DNA of 64,000 bases, taken from Malachius bipustulatus (taxonomy: Eukaryota; Arthropoda; Insecta; Coleoptera; Melyridae). The notes below the pieces were generated by a model. The model did not search any database, was not told the DNA's origin, and saw only the letters and a list, made by a program, of their open reading frames with translations. Shown piece by piece: positions 26,701-35,700 of the stretch. Numbering within the stretch: position 1 is the first letter of the stretch; the number at the start of each line of letters is the position of its first letter. The position numbers and the translations under genes are program-made. The stretch spans positions 54,960,598 to 55,024,597 of the forward strand of contig OU342631.1 in the NCBI GenBank assembly GCA_910589415.1, given 5' to 3'.

Positions 26701-29700
26701 TAGTGTTCTTCCAGGAATTCTGGCTCATGACATTTCAGAGGAACGAAGCTAAAATGTTGAGAAAACTCAAATTAGAAAATGTTTAGAAAACTCAAATTAG
26801 AAAATGTTTGCTGAAATACCTGCTGAAAAACCTGTTTTGTAAATGACAGTTATTAAGCACCCAGTATCTCGGTTAAAAAACATTTTCGAAAATACAGGAT
26901 GTCCGGAAATTATGCGCAAAAAATTAAGGGGGTGATTCTACTTGATGAAATATTGCCAAAAGTATCTATAATTTTTTTTCGAAAACTCACAAATAAGAAA
27001 GTTATGAGCCTTCAAAGTTGATTTTTTTAAATCAATATTTTTTTATAATTTTTTTTCTAGTGTAGGTACGGATTTTCTTAAAATTTGACACACTTGCCAC
27101 TGATGTTGCTTTGCATCCTTGGTCCAAATTAGACTTGAATACCTCAAAATCAAGAGGCCTTAACTGCCCTTGACCTCCAAAAAAGGCCTATAACTTTTTT
27201 CGTAATATTGTTTTCTGAGCTTTGAAGACGCACAATTGAAGAACATGAAGAAATCTTCGGAAAAGGTCCTCTTTGTCTATCACGATAAAATGACCTGTTT
27301 CCGAATAAAACTGTTTTAAAAATTTGCTTGCACTAAAATTGATCACCATAAATTATGATCATTCTGCAACAATACCAAAGCATGCTTTGGAAACAGCTGA
27401 AGGGTTGCCTAGGAAACGAGACGTTTGCTTTGGATTTAATTTTGACAGCAATTTTTTTTTTTTTATTGAAATTACTTTATTATTTTATTAATATTTTTTT
27501 CATCATTTCCAAGTCTATTTATATACGAATTTTTCTGTTTTGTACATAACTGGGCAATCCTGCAGCTGTTTCCAAAGCATGCTTTGGTATTGTTGCAAAA
27601 TGATCATAATTTATGGTGATCAATTTTAGTGCAAGCAAATTTTTAAAACAGTTTTACTCGGAAACAGGTCATTTTATCGTGATAGACAAAGAGGACCTTT
27701 TCCGAAGATTTCTTCATGTTCTTCAATTGTGCGTCTTCAAAGCTCAGAAAACAATATTACGAAAAAAGTTATAGGCCTTTTTTGAAGGTCAAGGGCACAT
27801 AAGGCCTCTTGATTTCGAGGGATTCAAGTCTAATTTGGACCAAGGATGCCTAGCAACATCAGTGGCAAGTATGTAAAATTTTAAGAAAATCCGTATACCT
27901 ACTAGAAAAAAAATTATAAAAAAATTTTGATTTAAAAAAATCAAATTTGAAGGCTCATAACTTTCTTATTTGTGAGTTTTCAAAAAAAAATTATAGATAC
28001 TTTTGGCAATATTTTATCAAGTAGAATCACCCCCTTAATTTTTTGCGCATAAATTCCGGACACCCTGTTTAGTTCTTTGATAAAATTTATGTTTTCAACC
28101 CTTACTTTGTAGAACTCCAGATACTGATGGATAATAATATACAGGGTTAGAACTATTCAAAGAGCCACTACAGGGATATCTTAAATCTTAAACTATTGAA
28201 GATACGAGGTCGGTTAAATTAGATAAAAGATGCGCAATTTTGTAGCTATCTCGAATCCGTCAAAACATGAAAGATATCTGTGGCCGTTCCTGAAATATCC
28301 TGAAAAAAAAACTGAAAAATCGAGAAATCTTATTTTCGTTATATCTTTTTTGTTATTGGAAATTAATCAATAATTTTTGCAACTGTGCAACTGTCATTAA
28401 AAGTCACACTTTTGACGACAGCTGACAGTGTTAAAAGTGATTGTTTACATGGAAGCGTGTCAAAAGTACTTTTGACACTAGTGTCAAAAATATTTTTGAC
28501 ACTAGTGTCAAAAGTAATTCTATCTACTTTCTCTGTATTTACATTCTCTCGTTGAACTACATTTCCTCATGATGAAATCAGACAAAATTATAGGTAGTAA
28601 GATTTTTTCATATTCTTTTTATTACTGGCAAACATATTAATAAAAAATAAGTACATACCCAATCAAGAATTCAAGACAATAATAATAATTGTTCAGAAAT
28701 TGCAATCAATAATAATTATTATGACATTTAATAGCTATTTTGTAGGCAAGAGCAAGTAATAAGTCGGTTTCAAAGCCAACTAGATCTTAGAACTTTCATT
28801 GTCAACTTTCGTTTTTCTTATGGCCACCATATATTTTTTTTTATTTCGTTCGGTATGATAAAAATAATGGAAACCAAAAACTAATAGGTACTTGAACTTC
28901 AAAAAATAAATTTCAAAACTTTTTGTTCTTTTCTTTCTAAAAAAAATACAACTTTTTAGACCAAATAAGTATCATAGAGAAATTAAAAAACTATAAGGCA
29001 AGCAGTATAACTTCATATTGACCTACTTCAGCGAAAAATTTTCTGTTTTTCTTTGAAAAAAGAAGAATAAAAATGTTCCAATTTTTTTTCTGAAGTTTAT
29101 TAATTATTGGTTTCCATTATTTTTTCTTATCGAACGACATAGAAAAATAATATAGCGGCCATAAGAAAAACGAAAGTTGACTATGAAAACTCTGGGATCT
29201 AGTCGGCTTTGAAAATTTTTGATATGTCAGATGAATAGCTCATAATGGCTTATGTAATTCTACGAAAAATTATTTATTAATTTTCAATTATAAGAAAGAT
29301 ATGGCAAAAATAAGATTTCTCGATTTTTCAGTATTTTCAGGATATTTCCGGAAATACTGGGGATATTTCAAATTTCTTTTTCGCAAAATACCTACTCATC
29401 TAAAAAAAGCGCAACTTTTCTCTAATTTAACCGACCTCGTATCTTCAATGGTTTAGGATATCCCTGTAGCGGCCCTTTGAATAGTTCTAACCCTTTATAA
29501 GTGTTTTGCAAAACTTGATCTTTCTGGATGTTTGAGTCTAACAGCCAATATTATAAAGGCTCATTAGGCTAACGGGCAGATTTCTGTGACCATTTTTAAA
29601 GCCATTATCGACGTCAAATTACTTTTATTAACATGTTTGTAATTACTTTCATATCAAGAATAGATAAAATTACAAAATTTGCACTTAGACTCGATACCTT

Positions 29701-32700
29701 CTTCAGAAATGGCCACAGAAATCTGCCCGTTAACTTAATGAGCCTTTATAATACCCGCTGTAAGAGTTTAGGTGTTTGTTGTATCTAATTTCTAGGTTTC
29801 TAAAAGTTTGTCCTATATAAACTGAAATACGTACAATGAGAACAGTTTAATCGATAAATTCCAGGTTTTTGTAATTTAGATAACTTTTCCTTTGCATTCA
29901 GCAACATAGAACCATTGCTCATAAAAGATTTGAATGAAATATTAAATATAGTGGTGTTAGAAATTATCCTTGATATTTGTGTTGAAATGTTTCCAAAGCA
30001 CGTTAGTGATGAATATTTTCTGATTTCATTGTTTTGTTGAGGATAAATGAGGTTTATGGCTAATTTTTGTTGTTTTTTGTGTAATAAGTTGTCTATTAGT
30101 GTTTCTCGATAACCATTCTCTTATCAAAAACATATCGAAGTTTTATAAGTATGGCAGTGTGACTTTTTTATAGCAATTTATTAGTCTGCCATTTAGAAAG
30201 AGCAATAAAGAATTCAAAGAAACCGTTCAGAAATTTTTTATGATACAAAAGGTATTAGGCACATACAGTGTGTGTCACAGGCAGGGTACACCCCCTTTTT
30301 TTATTATTTTTTGAGATAGTTTTTTGAAATTTGGTACGTCGCATATTCTCGATAGAGCGCACTTTTTAGCAGAAAATTGAATTTTTTCCCACATCCGGTT
30401 ATTCCGGAAATGTTACCAACTTTTTATTTTTAAGCGGGACACCCTATATATTATTATATTTTTGGATTCTATACATTTGTACGAATCCAACAATACCACA
30501 TAAGTACCATTTTAAGTGTCAAATTTGTTTTTATTTAATTTTTTATTTTTCAATTATAGTGTGCCATGACTTCAGTTGTGTTCGTCACAGATGCAAAATG
30601 GGCACACCAAAATGTCCCTTATTGGAAGTAGTAGTAGATGGTACCTCGGTACCAATATGGTACCATTTGAAAAAAATTAATTCAGCTCAAAAAATCATTC
30701 CGGTGCGCATAATTTATCCATAAATCACTTAATTTAGTACTTTGAACAAAAATTCGATTTTCCTAGCATTAGATGATCCAATTGGAGTAAAACGAAATAG
30801 TCATGGCACACTATAATTGAGAAATAAAAAATTATATAAAAACAAATTTGTCCCATTTAAAAATAAGAAGTTGGTAACATTTCCGGAAAAACCGTATGTG
30901 GAAAAAAATTCAATATTCTGCTAAAAAGTGCGCTCTATCAAGAATATGCGACGTACCAAATTTCAAAAAATTATCTCCAAAAAAAAAAAGAAAAAAAAGG
31001 GGATGTACCATGCTTATGGAGTTATTAATTTCAAGTCAATATGCAGGTCAAAAAAAATCGCCCAACATTGCACTGAAATGTCACCATCAGTTCATTTCCG
31101 AGAATTTATTATATTATTAGGTACTTGAAATCCAACTTATACACCACATTACACATCTTTGACTGAAAAAAGCATGTAAAAATACTGGTTATGTACAGGG
31201 TGATTCATTATAATGTCGCCCCCCTTTAACTTTGTTATTTCATGTGTCCCAAAAAAATTAAAAGTGGGGTTATGTAGGTGCTAAAAAAGACTTTTTTATA
31301 CTTGTAACAAAAATTTGAAAGTAGATCAGTATACAGGGAAAACCAAAAATTTAATTTTTTTTTCAATGGATCACCCTATATATGAATTTATTTTTCGATT
31401 CCTCGTAAAATTCTAAGCATAACTTATATAACATACCGTATACCTAAATTCAAAGGCTTCTGAAATATTCGCATTTGAAACATCATCAAATATTTTATAA
31501 AACACCTGTTGCAAATCAAGAAATCTAACAATAAAATGCTCTACTGGGCCTCCATTTTTTTCAACACATTTTATAAGGGTTTATAAGGGTTGTTCGCATT
31601 TTCTCCAATGAATCTGTTATGAATTCTGGGTTATTTTAATTTAAATTATTAATTTTAATCCGTATCAAATCTTTTAGATGATCGAGGTTTTCAATTTGGT
31701 AGTTATACACACGGTTTTTTAAATAGTTTCAAATGCGAATATTTCAGAAACTATTGAATTTAGGTATACAGTATGTTATATAAATTATGCTTAGAATTTT
31801 ACGAGAAATCGAAAAATAAATTCATATATAGGGTGTTCCATTGAAAAAAAAATTAAATTTTTGGTTTTCCCTGTATACTGATCTATTTTCAAATTTTTGT
31901 TATACGTATAAAAAAGTCTTTTTTAGCACCTACATAACCCTACTTTTAATTTTTTTGAGACACATGAAATAACAAAGTTAAAGGGGGGCGACATTATAAT
32001 GAATCACCCTGTACAAGTTGAGTTCCTGACTTGTTCACTGAGTTCCCCTCCACTACCCCCGCCACTTTCTGTGCTCGGGTCGCGCAGAAATCCTCTCACA
32101 GTCGCCACATGCAATCCGTGCCTCCGTTCCCTTAATTCCCTACTCTAATTTAAAAACATCTGGAATGGAATAATATTCCATCTGGATTCCGGGCCATGCT
32201 GGATATGGAGAGAACGAATTTGCCGACTCTGGCCAGAAAAGATGCTGAAATCAAATTTATCATACCAGAACCAGCATTTGGCATGTAGCATCTAGCATGT
32301 AGCATTAAAATATTTGAGCCACTATATAGACCTTCGGTCGCAGTGGAGGTGTGTCACGATGCACCACTCACGGAGAATATAAGTCTAAACAAATCTATGG
32401 CCGCTATATTGTTTTTTTTTATGTCATTCACCATTAAAAAACTAAGGAAACCAAAAATCTAGCACATTCAAAAAAAAATTCTTCAAAATTTTCGAGACAA
32501 CTTTTTTTTTCGAGACAAACAGAAAGTTATATCACCGAATGACGCGTATAATGTCACAATATGACGTGACATTGTTTGACTTATGGTTATTTATTTTATG
32601 ACATGAAGAAAAGCTATATTTTTCTCAAAAAAAGAAGAATCAAATTTTAAAAAATTAATTTTTAGTGTTCTGATTTTTGGATTCGTTAATTCGTTTAATA

Positions 32701-35700
32701 CAAAATGACATGAAAATACAATCTGGAAGCCATAACAAAAACAAAGGTTGACGATGAAAACTCGGCAAAAACCTATACATTTGTATGAAAAAAATTGCCC
32801 CTGATAAACTAAACAAGCTAATTTATGTTTTAGGGGGAGTATTTTTAAGAAGTCCTTACTACTGTTTATCATATTAAATTTTCATTAAATTTTTGTTAAG
32901 TAGTTCAAAAGTTATTCAAGAAAAATTGATTTCCAATGGCGTCCTTTTTTTAAGAAAAATTCTAAATGGTTGACAATCTCAAAATATTTCAAATATTGAA
33001 ACCAGTGATATTAAAAAAAAGTTGTGAACTCCCTTTAAATTATGCCTTAATAGTTGAAGTCAGAAGTTGTTCTTTAAGCAACACAGGACGATTTTTTTTA
33101 TTACAAAGTCTAGTTATAGTACTAGTGCCTACTAACAAAAGTGGCATCATACACCACATATTATGTCGTTCCTTGGTGGAGATGTTGTAGGCATGTGTAT
33201 AGCTACAATTCCACCACAGTGGCAGAACACATGATTGCTCTGCCTCTTCGAGAGGGAATCCAAAAACAAAGCACGATTAAATGTTACCCAAAAATTCTGA
33301 AAAACTCGGGCATGTTCCTTGGGGAAAAGAGCGTTTTTTACTCTTTGTATTTTCTCCCAGTCATTCCTTCTCTCGAAAAATGTTCAAAAAAAACAAAAAA
33401 TCATAGACTTTAATAGAGTTTCGAGTGAAGTTAGCGCTTAAGAGAAAAACAAATTTTCCTGCAAACAATAATTATCTACCTACCTACTTAAAAAGAACTT
33501 GATTTTCACTCCTTATTTTTTATGGGGACGAAGCTTTTTTAAGAAAGTCTATGAGGTAAAAGTTGTTTACTTTTGTCTAAAGAATATGGCTTAACTTTTC
33601 AACAAAATAAAGTCTGGAGAAATTATTGACCAGAATTATTTTGTAGTAAAAAATGCTGAAAATCGGCAGGCTTGTTCTTTTGACCAAGATAAGGAATTTT
33701 TGACGCTGGTAATTTTGGCGTCAAGAACGAGCTCGTATAGCCCAGAAACATTTTCAATATACATATAAATAGTATGTACCTATTATCCCGGGAGTGGTCG
33801 CTAGGTGAGCATTTAGCTCACCATTTTCTTTAAACTGTAAATATTCTGTTACTTGAACTCGTACAATCTTGTCGATTTTTCTAGCTTAGTTTATAGCCTT
33901 AAGAAGAAACATGGGAAGGATTTTGTAACGAAAATCTGGTAAATTTATTTTTTAAGGACGCTTCATTCACTGCAGCTGCGCGAGCTAAACGCTTATTAGC
34001 GACCACCCGTGTCACTCAACTGCTCTTATGTTTAGGTCTGCTAGCCATATGCAAGGGTTGCTGTAATTTATTTATCTGAAGTTATTTGTTGTTTTTATGA
34101 TATGTGGTCTTAGCTTAGTTAAGAATCGAATCAGTTTGTGTTATTTAATGTAAAAAAAATCCTATAGTTATGTACCAAAAAAAAATATATTGGCAAGTTA
34201 CATTATTCCCCCTTATTTTAAAATACCTGCAACAAATATTGCTAATACAGGGTGTTCGGTGATCGGAAAGCCAAAATAAAATTTCCTATTATACAAAACC
34301 ACATCATGAGCATAAAAAAGAATAACTTTGTCCTGATCGGGCTTCATTCAGGAAATATTTCCAAAAATGTAAAACTAAATCTTCTACCTATAAATATTTT
34401 ATTTTTTTCAGTACTTAGACAGCCAAATTAAAATTTCATGAAAAATTTAATTAAATTTAAATTTTTATTTGTTTTATTAAAAAATAATAACATTTTCCAG
34501 GTAGGCTTTGTTTAGGAAATACTCAGCCAAAAAAAAAAAAAGACAACGCCTGATCTGGAAATTCTTTTTTATGCTTCTAATGCGGTTTTGTAAATTTAAT
34601 TTTAGATGTCCGATCACTAAACACCCTGTATTGTAATTCAAAGTGCTTCGCACATAAAGATTATTGCACATTTGCTTGTTGATTTTACATGCGAGCGAAA
34701 CGCTCGCTAGCGACCACTGGTGTTACAATTCTCCTAGCGACCAATGCCGGGTTCTAAAAAATATGAGATAAAAGTGCTTATTTTTCCAAATAACACAGCT
34801 CAATTTTTTTAGAATTTTTTGGAAACATTCAATCGTTCTTTGTTTTTGGCTTCCCTTTCAAAGATGCAACTGTTACAAAACCTGCCACTGAGCTGGAATC
34901 GTAGCTACACGTGCCTACAACATCTCAGTACCTCATTTTGTCAGTGGGCTCTCGTAGTATTAGTGGATATACAATATACAGTGTGTCCAGTGTAAGTGGC
35001 ATTACATGGGGATCTTGGAAACGGCAAGAGATACAGGGTCGGTTAAATTAGAGAAAAGTGGCAGAATTTAATGCTTAATGAGAATCTGAATTTTTTTCTT
35101 TGAATATTTCCAGTCGTTGCTGAAATATTATCCTGAAAAAACTGAAAAATCAAAATTCCTTATTCTAGCCATATCTTTTTTATTATTGGGAAATAATGAA
35201 TTATTTTTTGTAGCCTTACATAAGTCGTCAAAAGCTATCCATTTGAGATTACAAAAATTTTCAAAGCCGACTAGACTCAGAGTTTTCATAGCCAACTTTT
35301 GTTTTTCTTATGGCCGCCATATTGGTTTTTTATGTCGTTCGGTATAAAATAGATCAAGGAAACCAAAAATTAATAACATTCAAAAAAACATTTTCAAAAA
35401 TTGTGTTATTCTTTTTTCGGAAAAGAACACCAAAATTTTTTTCACCCAATTACATTAATATGAAGTCATATTATTTGCTTTATGGTTTTTTACTTTTCAT
35501 AATTATGATATTCGGTATGAAGCTATTTATTTTTTTCGAAAAAAGAATAAAATTTTTGAAAAAAAAAATTTTTTTTTAATTTTATTAATTATTGGTTTCC
35601 TTGATTTATTTTATACCGAACGACATAAAAAACCAATATAGCGGCCATAAGAAAAACAAAAGTTGGCTATGAAAACTCTGGGATCTAGTTGGCTTTGAAA

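Noticed and set aside
30896..31128. two overlapping plus-strand frames of 66-74 codons
   Set aside because: They lie in the right arm of fold-back element F; Lys-rich runs come from A-tracts.
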